From Linanthus parryae (Eukaryota; Streptophyta; Magnoliopsida; Ericales; Polemoniaceae), in contig JALGPY010000004.1 in the NCBI GenBank assembly GCA_023055425.1, positions 64,875,718 to 64,939,717 of the forward strand: DNA of 64,000 bases, read 5' to 3'. Position 1 is the stretch's first letter, and every line of letters starts with the position of its first letter. Position numbers and translations under genes: made by a program. Shown here in pieces: positions 11,122 through 26,100 of this stretch. Under the pieces are notes generated by a model. That model was given only the letters and a program-made list of their open reading frames with translations. It ran no database searches and had not been told where the DNA came from.

Positions 11122-14100
11122 ATGGCTGCAACGCAATCACAAGGCATCGATCGAATCATATCTCCCCCAATCGGTATGTCCGAATTACATTTATGGGTTA
11201 TGTGTACAAATGATGGGTCTGTTTTGGGTTTGTTGATGCTTGCGTTTATGAGCTCTGGTTTTGGGGATAATACGGCCACGGATCGGATCCTGCTCGTGGG
11301 TTTTGATTGCTTTAAAGTGGGTTCTTGTTGATTGGCTATGTAGGTGGTGGTGATCGTTCTGATTGCACCAAAAATATAATCTGAATTGGTTGTAATAGAA
11401 AGGATACTAGATGTTATTAGAAATGAATGTATTACAAACATTAAACTTGAGGATGCAGATGGGTTTTAAATCGGAATATTAACAAACACGTCCTGAGGAA
11501 GAGTGTTTAGATAGGATGATTGACCTCACCTTCGATGAAAAAGGAAAACCGAAATCTCCATCTTGGAGCTCATTTAGACACTAATCAGTAGGCTCCCCTT
11601 GAAACGACTAACCGAACTGAAATGACTATAGTGTTCTGAATTAGCTTGGAGAAGAGAAGAAAATAATTTCCTCAATGCGAGGCATTCATCACCGTGCCGA
11701 AGTAGAAGCTTTACAAGATTGATTACTAATTAAATCCCTTTGTCTACTGAAACTAGCATACATGATGGGGTAACTTCTTTCCTAGCCATTTGCACATTCC
11801 CCCCTTTAGCAAGACGACCATGTTGCTTCAAGAACTGTAAGCCCTTTGTTACATTTTTTGGAAGTGTTCAGCCATTGTCTAGCTGTAAACCAACATGTTG
11901 CAAACCCGAATTTTCTTTGGATAGGTTTGGACGAGATACACTATAGTTTCATGAACGTATGCTGTTTTATTCTAGATTGATGACTGATCTTAATTCCATC
12001 CTCTCTGTATGTCTATTTGGTGAAGTGCTGCCTGCTTTTGAGATAGTAAAACATAGTAGCATCTTTAAGCTCATCAACAAAGCACCGGGCACCATGATCC
12101 TCTAAACTCTAAAGCTAGAGCTTTGTCCATTTCTATCAAAAACTGAAGTAGGGGACTCAAGAACCGATTCCAGAATCACCAGACTGATTGACTGTAGTCA
12201 TTAGACACCCACTATAATTTTGAACCCTCCACGAGGGAGAATTCTCATTGCCGTCTCTTACCATTTTCCTGTGGAAAAGTGGACATTCTGCTTATATACT
12301 AAGTTATACTTACCTTCGGTTACTGGCACATTTAAATTTCTTTAAGGATCATGATGAACGACCGACGTCTGTCTCGAACAATTATTTTTCAACTTTTATG
12401 TTGAATGGCTAAAAGATAAATTAAATAGTAAAAGCTCCACAAACCTGAAGTCTTTTTGGTCATTTTCTGCCAACTAGCAAAACTATCGAAGTAACCACAA
12501 CTACCTCATCTTACTGACCATCAAAAAGGGAAATGCATTTACTAATAAACATACAAGGGTGTACTGGTGATAATCACTGACGGTGGAACTGGCGAATCAC
12601 TTTCTTTGTTTTTTTTCCATCCAACTTCTTTCTCATTCTCTTATTATTCTTGACTGAAAGCTCATTATTTCACACCAGACTTGTCCTTACCCTACGAGCT
12701 TTTTGCAACAAAAGGTGAAAGTGTCAAACCATTGTCAACAAAACAAGACTTAGCTCACACCAAACCTTCCGTAAAAGTTTAATTGTTCCATATTGTTTCT
12801 TGAGGAAATTAGGCAGTCTGAGGAGGTAGAGCTAGAAGAATATGGTTTTAATTGAAGACAAATGTCAATCTGATCAGTGAGTACATGAAATTCTTACATA
12901 TTTATCAAGCAATGTTCAATTTGCAGTTGTATCGATAACCTTTTACCCTCTCTTTCGTTTTACAATACGAGAAAATAAAAGAACGTGCATTGTCTTGACT
13001 TTTTTAGGTGTCAATAAACTCTCCGTTAGTGTTTTTGATTGGCCAAAAAGTTTCTTACCTTCTTGAATGTATTTAGTGTTCCCTGTAAAAGCTCATAGGA
13101 ATCTACTAATGTTACATGTCCTGAATTAGCCCCCTTCAATGACTCATCTTAAGTGGGAACATTTTTGTACTTTTGTGTTACATATAGTGAAAACCTCAAC
13201 TAATTTGAATAGATCTTTTCAGTTTCATAATGAGATTTAATCCGTTTGCTGACATGTTTTAGGTCTTCCTCATTTTTTATTATTATATAGTAATCTACAT
13301 GTGTGCTAAGACTCAAGTAATAATTGCTCAAGGAAATGGGAAAAGAAATTGTTGCAGACTTCATAGAGGCTAGAAAACACTGTTATCTCAGAGGTCAAAA
13401 GTCGGATGATTGCAAGACGAAAGAACCCAGCCAATCCAATAACCCTCGACAGAGGATAAACCCACCCCCGGCTCAGTCAACGTGACCAGAACTGTATTCC
13501 AAAGACGCAATAAAGTCTTTTGTTCCATTTAAGGCTTACCAATTCTGATACCTCTAGAGCAACCACATAACAACTAATGAGGCAATTGCCACCTTTTTAT
13601 CCCAATGGGATTGGCCTAGTGGTGGAAGCTTTGGGGTCCCAGTGTTTGATCCCCTTGTGGCCTCAAGGTCAAACCCCTCGAACATCAATATCCTTTTGGG
13701 GATACTGGAGGTTTACCCAGATGTTAACTTCAGAGCCTTGTGGATCGGTTGAGGTGCAAACAAACTGGCCCAGACATAATAGTTATCAATTTTTCACTCT
13801 TTATGCCTTTCATTGACTTCATGAAAACTAAGCCACCAAAATGTTTGGAACTGAACTCAACCCAGCATATACCAAATGCTATGAGGGTCAAGGGGATGAT
13901 CAACAATAAATTTTACTTAAGTCAGTGCTACCATGGTATACACAGCATTGATAAACCTGGTCTGAAGGCATCATGCAAAATTATCAATAGTAAAGTTCTT
14001 ATCGTGATCTGTACACCAAACAAAAATGGGCAACAAATGGACCAACCTTACATAGAAGCTCAAACAGTACTAGCAAAATGGTCACAAGCGTGAATGCAAT

Positions 14101-17100
14101 GATTCCAGAAAACCATTTGGAGCAGACGTCCTACTACATCCTCAGAAAGAAATCCTATTATCTGCCAAGATGGAAGAAAGATTAGGTAAACGTGCCAACA
14201 TAATACCATTCAGTCACCGACTATCATGCCCCAATCTAACCTTTACCCCTTCTTGTTACCAGAGTTAAGTAGGCAAAGTGTCCCTCCCAGCTTCACACAG
14301 AGAGCTATGCAAATGCTTCACGTGTGGGACTATCGGCAACCTCCCACCTCTTCCGCCAACCATCTCTCTCTTTCTCTCTCTCTCTCTCTCCAGATTAAAT
14401 CCTTCATTATAGGTCTCTATTAAAAGAGACAGCTTCATAATGGTCGAATCCCTTTCACGAAAAATAGTCCCTCAATGCAGAGATTTTTTCTTGATTGGGA
14501 ATTTCTCAATTTACCAATTTTGTTGGCTACTGTTTTCAGACAGGAATAAAGGGAAGAAGTAACTTTTTTGTTCTTCTCGAACCTCTGAGCAACCAAGGGG
14601 GAACATTATATAAAGATATAAAGTAGGTTGAATGCGTACATTTAATCAAAGTGATGGAACCTCCTTAGTCAAGTACTGACAAGTAACCCCTGACAAACTC
14701 CTCTGTTAACCACGAAAATTGTATTGATTTCACTCTAGTCTTGTGTTCCTGAGTTTCAAAATTGTATTGATTGCACTTTATGGGTTATACTGTATTTTTA
14801 TAAACTTTGTTGGTTATATTATATATTGATTTATGTTTTGGGCCACACTGTATTTTCATAAACTTATATCGGTAATACAATAATTTCTATAAAGTTTGCG
14901 AGTCAATATAAATTGTATAAACTTTGTTGGTGACAGTACATTTTTTTTATAGATTCTGTAGGACATGCTATAAGTTTTATAAAGTTTGTGGGTCAGCATT
15001 GTGTAATAAAATATAAATACAAGACTTCTCCCGTGATAGTATGTTTATTTATAAAGGTTTGAGGTCATGCTATAACTTTTATAACGTTTGTGGTTCATTG
15101 GTGTAGTAAAATGTAAATATAAAATGGCTCCCTTAAAATGTGTGGGACTTACACCGCTCTATCTTATTGTATAGACTATTAGATTAAGTAATTATGAATA
15201 ATGTGTATAAGACTGCCCTGTTACTATATGTACACAAAGCTCCCGGTTGAACTACCCTCTCCCTTATTCTTTGGTTGATCAATAATACGTTCAACCTGTA
15301 TTACTAGGATTAAATTGCTTATGTTCATGTTTGCAGAAGACAAACCATCAGATCAAGATAATTTAATGGAGAAGGTAGTTTCAAGTTTACTACTTCATTT
15401 CAGCTAGTTTGAAACTATCTTTTTGATAATATCTCATGGTGTCATGCTATGTTATCAGCCTCTTCAAGTGAAAAACGACAGGCCACCTTCTCTTGTTCCT
15501 TCTGTGGATTCTGGAATGGGCCAGTCCATGAATAGTGCTAGTCAAGTGGGATCTTTTGGTCCAGCTATCGATCACTCCGCTTATTCACCTAATTTATGTT
15601 CCCCTCAAGCCCAGACCATTTATTATAAAGGTTGGTTCATAAAAGTAAAAGATAGCTTCAGATTTTACCAGTATCGGGGCGTTTGAGTATGATCATTTGT
15701 TCTGTTTGATAAGCCTACACTACTTATTTTGTTTCTGTGAGTTGACAGTTTGTTTTCTTGTTCCAGTTTAGGCGTCTTTGTTAACATTTTCTTTTTTATA
15801 TTACAGTAAATCCTCCATAAATTAGTGTTTGATAAACGAATAACCTCGCCAAATGAATAGTTTTCTCCGGTCCCGACTTGGGCAAAGGGGCTATATGAAT
15901 GTTCGTTAGACGAATCACCTTGCCAAATGAAAAAAAATTCCGGTCCCAAGAGTATTCATTTATCGAGGCTTTACTGTAGCTCCCCAGTCCCTGCACAAGC
16001 AACTAGAAACACATACAAAAACTCTCATGGATAGGCTGATTTTGTATCTCACGTGCTTTTACATTTTGTGCTCTTTTCTTTGTCATATGGTATTGGTATC
16101 TGTATTTGTTGCCTTGTGCTCTTTATCACATCCCTTGTGGTTTTCATATGTTACAAACTGGCTGGCGCATGTTCTAGTTTTAGTAAAAAGAGGTTTTAAG
16201 GAATGTTGAATTTACTATGTAAAGCTGGTTGTTGACTGCCATGTTTGTTTGGCTTTGTTATAGACCTTTGGCTAAAAGACACTTTGACCCCCTCAGTTTA
16301 GGCTTTAAGACACTGTCCCCCTTGTTTGAAAAAGACACATGCCCCTTGTAACGGACAACCACTAATGTTGGTGATGAGAAGACAAGTATACCCTCAATAT
16401 TTCAGCAATATTTCAATACAACTCTCTTTCTCTCCATTCCTTCTCATTTCCAACAATTACTACCACATCATCATCTTCTACTCAACCCTAGCCTTCAGAA
16501 ACAGACCAATTCAATCCCAGGGGCATCAGTCGGATAACTCCAAATTGGACCCAAACACGTACTCGACACCACCTCTGCTCTTCTACTTCTTCTCCTCGAC
16601 ATCCGCTTCTCTCCCTCAAACAGACATTTCTGAGTTCCACTTTGTGGGGGAGGAGTTAGTGTTTATGGGTTTAATTTGGGTGGAGTAGGGGTCGGTCTGA
16701 GTGGATCGGGGTTGGATTTGCGGTTTGTTTTCGATCCAATCCACATCGCCGCAAAACCACATTTTTTCTCTCACTATATGTAGGTTGCCGATTTCCCAAT
16801 ATTGAAACTCAATCCCTAACTCAAATTTGAGATCGTGGGATAAATTACATGATTTCTCAATATTGGAAGTAGGTGGTTGATGGTGGTGGTGCTGTGTTTG
16901 CACGATTTGAGATCGCAGAGAGAGGCGACTGGAGTGTAGGGTATGGGTTTGATTTCCAAGGGAGAAATCACAAGCGTTTTGTGCTGCGCCACCACTGCAG
17001 TCTGCTTTAGCCACCGGTTCTCAGGCATAACTATGATTCTTCACCACAGAGCCTCTGCTTTCAGCCTTCACCGGAGCTCCTACGCTGGTTTGCTGGTTCA

Positions 17101-20100
17101 TGCTCTGCTTCCGTTTTCTTGCCAAATACTTGGCTCTGAGTCGAATTTGACCTCTTTCTACAACACATTTAGTGACTTTTGTGGTGGAGCAATTTGAGGC
17201 CACAGTTCAGCATTTTTACCAGATTTGATCAATTCTTGACCAGTCTATAAACAACACAAATCAAGAAAACCATGAGTAGATTTTATAAAAATTCAAACTC
17301 GAGCCTTATAACTCTGAGTGAGAGAGAGAAAGATGGGTTACTTATAACTATAACAGATTTTTGACACTGACTGAGGGTAAAACAGTCACCAAAGAGTTGT
17401 CGGAGACTGACTTCACTGAAGGCCCACGGTATGAAACGCCGGGGTAGTAAGTGCCCACAAGTTTGGCACAAGGGGGCATAGTGTCTTTTTTCAAACGAGA
17501 AGGGTAGACTGTGTCTTTAAGCCTAAAATTAGGGGATGTAAATGTCTTCTATCCTATATCTTTCGGTACTTACTTTTGTACAGAAATGTTGTTTTCCTAC
17601 TTTAACAATCGTGTCTTGCAAGAAACTATCTAGTATTATCTTGACACGCATTATGAAACTATATGTTAGCATGTAAATATACGGATGGACCCATCTAGTC
17701 AAGAAGTTTGTGATGTGGTGTGGTTAACACACACAATACATCATTCAATTACCATCTCATGCTAACTTTCCGAAAAACTTCCCTGATAATAAAAAGAGTG
17801 GGGATGCCAAAATTCTCAATTTCTCATAGAGTTTATAAATCTAGCTTACCTTAAATTAACATATATACAATATTTACCAATTGCTCGATTCTGTAGTATA
17901 TTGGCTCCTTATGAAGTATAACATTGTCACCTCCAGCCCTTCAAAGCAAGATTTTGATTCCTGTTTCCCTGTAAACCCTTAGTCTTCTATCCTCATGTGA
18001 TTCTTGGCTGCTATCTCGACTCACCTTTACACACAAAATGGAGAAAATGCTTTAGCTAAATGACAAAATCACACGCTTACAGCATCTTCACTTCAACAAG
18101 AAATCATTTCAATACTCGTAGTTATGGGTTTAGAAATAGTGAATTACAAATAGCGCCAAAGCAATGTTGTATAGGTGGATGTATAAACTATAAACTACCA
18201 AGACAATATCATAGGCAGAAAACCACACCAACACAAATTACTATGAGCAGAAAAGTATGACAAGAAACATCTACACCAACACAAATTACTATGAGCAGAA
18301 AAGTATGACATGAAACATCTTCAATATAATACCGATAATTTGTACAACGCCACTCCACAAAGAAAGGGTAGGTAAAATAGAACTGGGAACACGAGAGGAT
18401 ACTATCCGAAACTTGCTTCCAAGATCATTGTTTAATGTGGCCTTCCACAGGAATCATATTGTGGCCAAGCTTATGGACTACTCCCTGTTTGGAATTATTA
18501 GTCCTGTTTGACTTTTCGACATCACTTTGACTAGATGATTTTGAGTAGCAAAATGATACAAAAAACTCGTTAAACTTTTCATAATGTTGTGTAGTCGAGA
18601 CAACTATACAATACACTGAAAATATTAACAAATCTTGTACCGTTTTGCTAATCAATTCATCTAGTCACAGTGATGTTGAAAAGTCCTAATTGTGCCACAT
18701 GGAGGGAGTAAATGATTTCTCTTCTCTTGAACTGATCTTTTAGAGGCCCTCACTTGGACGGAGTAGATCACTTTCTCTTTCTCATGTAGTTCATTTAAGG
18801 TATCACGTGATGAAACTCTTTTTTCCGTTTTCAAGTTTCAAATGACTGATAAGTCCCTAAATCCTAACAACTCTACCGAACCATGTTTCGAGATGACTGA
18901 TGAGGAAACTATTTTTTTTGTTCTTTATCAAGTTTTAAACTTCAGTCATGGTTCTAAACTTCGGATAAGAGGTTTTATGCGTTATAGTGGTTGCAATGTA
19001 ATGGTATTGGTAGTATGTACTATTCTGTTACGGTAATCAGCAGCTGAAACCGTCAACTCCTTGGAAACGTTAGAAAATGTCGAAGAACTAGTTAACCACT
19101 AATCTCTGCGTTTTGACATATTAAACATGGAAACTATCTTTAGTCGCAATATTATGTACTTAACCCCAGCATCCACTGTCTCTCGTATCTTACTCATCTA
19201 TCTGAAATGATGGAAGAAATCTGACTGGCATGCAGAAACATGTAAAAAATGTCATGGAACTGAGAGCAATAGACCACAGCACCATGAAAGTTCAACAGTC
19301 GTCCAGTACTACTTAAAAATTCAAATTTTCTGAAATAAATGTCACGAGGGCATGCACCTCCACCTTCTAGACTAGGGAACCTCAGCCCTTAGAGGCAGCT
19401 GTAAGTAGCAGCACACATTCCCTTTTACTGGCTCCGGGTTTGTAAGAAGATTAAACCAGTCTTTTGAGTAAGAGACTTGGGGTTAGTTGTCATCTAGATG
19501 TCAGGCACTAAGTTGGTATATTGGGATAGCAAACAGCTGGAGTGTGAAGTATGATAAAAAGACTGCCAGAGTTCTAAGTTTTGCATAAACTCAACAATTT
19601 TGGTTTTGTCAATTCACGAATTCAGGTAATATTGGCATGCTAAGGGTCTTCTTCTGGAGTTGAATAGATATCGTTGGTTTTTCAGTATTCTTGAATAGTA
19701 TTCAAAATCATGGTTAGTCAAAAGATTTTTAGGCACTTCAATCCAAACAAAAACCCTTTATTTATCATGGACCTGGAAACTTTACAGGTTCCGCCCATTT
19801 ATGTTTTATTTATATATTTATTTATTTATTTATATATTTATTTATTTATTTATTCATATATTTATTTATTATCTATTATTATTGTTATTATTATTTTCAT
19901 TTAAACAATTTACTGAACTTGCATGTTGTCAATACTTTTGAATAACCTATACAGGTCTTAGTTGGTTAGTCGCGTTTCTCGATTTTTTGTCTTCTCATTT
20001 TTGGTTCTCTTCTGGTTGCCCTTTTGCTAGAACGTTAGGTTTCTTTTGCTTTAGTTGAAGATGGAGTGGACGTACCTTGGTAATTTTCATTTAAGTTGCT

Positions 20101-23100
20101 TTCTTGGAACATGAAACTATATAAAGTAATACTGGACACAAAATGATTGGAGTGGGTAAATGTATATTGTAAAGAATGTGTTATGTAACTCAATTCTCGT
20201 AAACGGAATCATTTTTTTTTTCTGTTCGATATGACGCCAGGTTCTGAAACTGCCGGTGGAGAGTGGGATGTGTATCCCTCTTATGTTAATGCTGAACGGT
20301 TGGATGTTGGATCTCCTGTAAGTTACGGTTTTATCACTCAGAACTTTCTTTCATGGACTGATCTCCCAATTTTTTGTGAGCAAATTTCTTGTTGTGCTGT
20401 TTGGTCCTATTTAGGGAATCTACAATGAGAATCCTTCTGTTATGTATCATACTGGTTATGGCTTCGGCCAACAAATGCCATATGGACCATATTCCCCGGC
20501 TACAACACCTTTGCCCTCTGTTGGCAAAGATGCTCAGTTATACTCTCCCCAGCAATATTCATTCTCTGGGCAGCCATATTATCAGCAGATGGTTCCTCCT
20601 AACATGCAATATGTTGGCCCACCAACTCCAGTTTCGCAACCAATGCTGAATACAATGGTGGGATTTGACCAGAATGTTGACGGGATGAATTTTGGGTCAA
20701 GACCTTCCTATTCAACTGCATCCTTTGGCAGAGGAAACTTCTCTGGTAGTCATGCTAGTCCTAGTTTCAACGATTTTCATCAAGGGTTTGACGCATTTGG
20801 AGCTGGTGGACTATGGTCGAATTGGCAAAAACCATCAGACAGACAAAGGGCTCCAGCTCCATTTTCACCTGCAGTTTCTCCACAACCGACTAACAATCTT
20901 GGGTCGTTTGGACAGCATTTAGGAATGGTATACTCTTTTTCATTGCCAAAGAATAATTTCATAAGCCTGATTGATGCTTTTGATATGGTTTTTAACTTTG
21001 GTCTTTTCCGTCCCTGACTACCAAACATCTAGTGTTTGGATGTCTCAGTACTGATTTGATGCTGGAGATTGTGAGATCTACATCCATATCGCATTCTGCA
21101 TATCTGACCTTCAACATGAATATTTACACAACACTTATGTGTACGATCCGATATCCTATATATTCCGTTCTAACCAACATGAAGCTTTTTTATTTTTTCT
21201 CAATTGTGAGCACCCTGAGCAATGGATAGGTTCTGCTGTATATCTTATTTTCACGCGGCCTCCCTCTTTTTCGTAGTAGGATTTTATTGTGTTTTGTGAT
21301 AATTACTGCTGAATGCCTGTGGTCAGGGTTTGGTATTGCACACGTAAGAGTTAAAAACTTATGCTGAGCTTACTTCATGTGTCTTATAGAGAGTTTGACT
21401 CTTATTCAAAAAGGTTCTGAATGTAACTCATGATGCAACAGAAGAGCAACTGTACTTAAGTAAATTACTGATGTTTAGCCAGTAGAAATCAGTAGTTTCC
21501 ACTTCCTTCTAGAAAAATGATCTGACTCAAACCTATCTGAGACCTGAACAGTGTAGTGAAGAAACAAGCACCATTCCCTCTTCATCTCCAGATTTGGCGA
21601 CTGGAGTTCTCTGCATGGATAGAGTGGTAAAGGTGACAATGAGGACTCGTGATGGAGACCTGAATGGATTTAGCCGCGCTTTCCTGATCCCTGAACAATA
21701 TCACGGTTATCAGAGTGAGTCTGGAGCCTCCAGTGGTCCAGCTTTGATGCTTCAGTATCTGGGTTTCTCGGTTGTGCTGATGTAACAGATACACCCATAT
21801 CCATGGCGAACTTATCACTTTTGGCAATCATGGTGCTGGCGGTTTGTGGTAAGTCTAAGGGTGGGTGGGGTGGGGATAGGTCTGAACTTGTACTTGCGAT
21901 AAAAGGGGTTGCCCAAGGAGGTTGCGATAGTAAAGATGGTCAAAGGGCTAACTTGAGGCAGGATAATCCAGAGGAGGTAATTTCACAATCACACACATTA
22001 ATTGTACTGTACTAGTTATTGTTATCATTAAATGTGGGTGGGTCCAAAAGTATTTCATTTAGCATGCATCATAATACCTATGTGTATGCTAAAAATTCAG
22101 GTATGTTACTTGGGCGGGGAGGATTGGTTGGCAGCCTTGTCCGAGCTCAAGCCCAAGTTAAGTTAAGTCCACCAAGCCCCAACTAGGAAAATAATCGGCC
22201 TCTCCAAGCCCAAGCTGGAATTGATCAATAGAATGCTTTTTTAACTGTTGAACTCATTAAAATTTGACGTAGCTATTACTTTCACTATAACACTTTGATC
22301 ATAGTTCCTAAGTTAACTGAAATGCTATAAAAATCACTTGAAAGTAAAATATAGCAAACTCGATAGTTTAAGCTTCTAATCAACTTACCTAATCAAGATC
22401 ATAATTGTCTTTACCAAAGCTCAAATTAATAATAAATATTGCTCGGAACTAAACAAATTAACCATCACAAAGGCAATAAGAAGTAAGAACACAAAAACTT
22501 ATTATCAAGAAGAATGGTTTATGATTATGTATACTAGTATTATATATGTCACGAGTATTAGTACGAATTGGGCTATCTGGGCTAGCCCAATAACTAATGT
22601 TTATGCCCAAGCTTGAGCCCAATCCCAAATTGAGCTGAATATTTCTCTCCAGGTCCGCCCAATTTGCAAATAGCATGTACCCAAAGCCCAATTGAAAATC
22701 AGTGTGTTGCCAGTGTTGAGCTGACCTAAGTTGCACCCCTAGGTAAAAAGAAAGTTCTTATGTGGAAAAAACTCGTAAAGGTGATTGAATATACTGGTTG
22801 TCTGGCTGGGATTTGAGTAGTCTAATTGTACTTTCAAATTTCATGCTGAAAATATGACAAGTCCACATTTTTGCCACTCAGATCGTTTGTCTGAAAAAAG
22901 ATAGGTAATAACCTTGTAGTGTCAACTGTGAAGTTCATCTCTACGATGACCACCCCACCATCACTACCTCCAAACGTAAGCTCTAGTTTTACGCCAACAC
23001 CAGTAGACAAAAGGTTTAGTAGCGGACCTTAAAATCCACTCAACGGTTTTTAGCTTGGAACATTTCCTCTCAAATTCTCCTCTGAGAAAATAACACCCCT

Positions 23101-26100
23101 TCTACTCGCCAAGTTATTAGAGGATCTCATGTTCTCCCGGCATTATTCCTTTGTCTATAGCATATATATGTCTCAGCTGTGTGGGTCACCAAATTCACTC
23201 AGTCTGTTGTCGTCCCCGCTTTTGCTTTACCTGCTGTACTCATGCTTCTGGATTATCATTTACTCTACCCAACATGCTATTGGAGGATAGTTGGTGGAAC
23301 ACATCTTGGTCTTTGAAGCTTCTCCAAGAATGTTGGGGAATCTCAATCAAGATTTTTCTGGAGGAAGAGGGTGTTAGCTTCTGTTTAAGGATTTCTTGTC
23401 ATGTCTGTATCTAAGTGATGGCCACAAGAAGTCATGGACGAAAACAAATTGGTCTTCAATGATGGATTATACAAGAAGGAAAATTACTCTTATACTTCAA
23501 GTTGGTCAGTTTTGCATGAACCAATTGATGAAAATGTTCCTTTCTGCTAATAATTTGTTGTCTAGAAGTTTCATGCATGGCAAACTACTGCATTTGACTT
23601 GTTTCTTGAGTATATCTAAGTGGTTGTTTTTCTGAGAGCTTTGTCCGTGTTTTTTTTTTTTTTTTTTTTGGTGTGGTTGCCATAGAGATAACTTCAGTAT
23701 TGGACATCTGTACCTCCAGCTGGTATCCGTCGTGAATTTCTATTTGTCATTTCCTATGAATATTTCGGATACATTTTTGGTGGAGAAATTTGCTGTTACT
23801 TTACCCAGAACAGAATATTTTCTTGTCATGTGTGTTTGTTTTCTTTTTTCTACATATTAAGTCCCATTTATAGGACTGGAGATACTCAGTTTAATTTGGG
23901 TATGGATTAAAATTCATGCAGATCTATGGCCTTTTGAGTTTTAATAATTCTACTCTATATTCTGCAGCCTTCTCAGCAGCCAAGATCTTTCTATGGTGTT
24001 GGATCTGGTTCAGATTCTTATAACAGAGGTTACTTGCATACTGATTTTGGTCAGGGCTCTAACTTTGCAGCAGCATCAGTTTCCAATTTGGTGACAAATG
24101 ATAGGAACTGGCTTGCCTTTGACTATCGCACACAACGTGGAAGAGTCAATAATTTGCTCTGCAATTGCAGTGATACTCTGAATATTCTCAATGAGCAAAA
24201 TCGTGGACCGAGGGCTTCAAAATCAAAAAGCCAGATTGCCAATGAAAACAGTCCATCTGCTGAAGGAAACAATTACAACTCACCTGTCGCCAAGACCAGT
24301 GATGACTCTTACAACCGCCTCGATTTTCTCACAGAATACGAGGATGCTAAGTTTTTTATCATCAAATCGTACACGGAGGATAATGTCCATAAGAGTATTA
24401 AGTATGGTATTTGGGCCAGCACACCAAATGGGAACAGAAAATTGGATGCTGCTTATCTTGAGGCAAAGGATAAGCTGAACTCCTGCCCTGTTTATCTTCT
24501 CTTCTCGGTAATTTCATTATTGTTGGCTCCTACAAGTAAATTGGGTAACTATTAACAACACTTGCACATACTCAGCCTTATACAAATGTAGTTTTAAAGC
24601 TCATGCACATTACTACGTATGTTTAATGTTTTGGACGTTATGTGGAATCTTTTTAACAAAGTTTTTGAGGGATTGATCTCTTAGATTGACCAAATCTGAA
24701 GGGGTTAATGCCACAATTAGGAGTGCATGGAATTAACATGGTGTAGTGGAGGTCAATTGATGGGTAGAATGCAATTCTCATAACTCCAATCTGACATAAA
24801 CTAGCTGTGCTTAATTACACTTGTGATAAACAGATTGACACTATGATTATATTTTACAGTCTAAATTAACTCCGGTTTTTATTTGGTTGTTATGGTATAT
24901 GGTATGATAGTGTCAATCTCAATATTGTGTCTGTGTCTATCTTTTGTCACGATTAATTCCACCTTTTGAAATGGCGTAATGTGTTCTTTGACAGTGTATT
25001 TGGTGTTACTTATTTAGAAGATATGCTATTGGAGAAGTCGTAGGTAGGTAGTGGCAGAGAGAATTTACATGTTAAAGAAGGTATTAAATATGGAATTAAT
25101 TCTGCTTAAACTACCCGTGGTTGGATTCATTTCGTGTTACTTACCTGCGCTTTCAATACCAACACTTTGCCTACCTAGGATCTTTGAGAGAGAACTGTTA
25201 TATCTAAGTCTCTGTGTAGACAACAAAAGAAGAAAGTTAGAAATAACAGTCACTAATGAGTGTCCATTTTTTCCTCTAAGTTGAATGCCACAACCATCAC
25301 CTATGCAACTGATAGGTTTTGAGATGTGTCTGCATCTCCATATCATTAAAAAACTTTCTTGTTTACCTGCTTGCACATATTCATGTATATAACATTTAGG
25401 AAATCAATGTAGAGCACCACTTCAACAATTTTGTATGGTGCTGAGACTTGATTCAAGTTACCCTAACTGGAAAGTGATGGTTTGGTTACTATTCAAGGTA
25501 TTTCATTCATATCCTTTGCACTCAGGCGCAACTACACACTTTGTAAGTGTGCAAGTTTAAGGCTTTGGTATGAAAACGGAGTAGCAGAACTCTGTTTTTG
25601 TGGTTGGGTGAAGAAACGAGTCAAAATTAGCCATGTAAATAGAGCAAGCTTATGAGCCCACATACGGGGGACCACGACCTTGGGGACTCAGGCTCACACC
25701 AATACAGTGACTTTACCAACAGGGTGCTATGATTTATGGTTCACCATGCTGGTCGCAGCAGCCTTTGGCCTTTTAAGTTATAGATAGTGTTGTTAACCTG
25801 TTAGAGGTTTTAGAAAAATCCGAGTTACATAAGACCATGAATCAGGATGTGGTTAGCTTCCACATTGATCTCAACTCATTAATTGCACCGTGTGCAATTC
25901 TACCTGTATCAATTTTTCATATTAAGAGAGGTTTCTGCTGTACATGTAATCATCACGGAAGTACGTAACCATATTACTAAATTATTATAATCACTGACAT
26001 GCTGATCAGTGTATCAAATGTTTGGATATTGGATTTTTGGTTATTGCATGGTGGACCATTTTTTATTTGACCTTTCTTTTCTGCTCCAGTCACTTTTTAT

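Larger units (their letters stand above)
11174..15336 (+). other. YTH gene intron 1 (4.2 kb)
   Basis: Phase-1 intron between GTATGT and TTTGCAG. It holds an Au-like SINE (13597-13780), a CT microsatellite at 14362-14391 and degenerate tandem repeats at 14780-15140. The remainder is AT-rich with no coding signal. The first coding exon is only 52 nt, a common arrangement in which intron 1 may carry regulatory sequence. Confidence 0.7.
15631..20240 (+). other. YTH gene intron 3 (4.6 kb)
   Basis: Donor GTTGGT (weak), acceptor ACGCCAG. It contains an Emigrant-like MITE (15804-15976), a MULE-like element (16270-17554), a 48-bp tandem duplication (18225-18320) and a TTTA-rich microsatellite (19799-19890). 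The preceding intron 2 (15375-15458) is only 84 bp. Confidence 0.7.

Noticed and set aside
13612..13677. A tRNA gene
   Set aside because: A and B boxes are present but no cloverleaf or anticodon stem. The tail matches a SINE.
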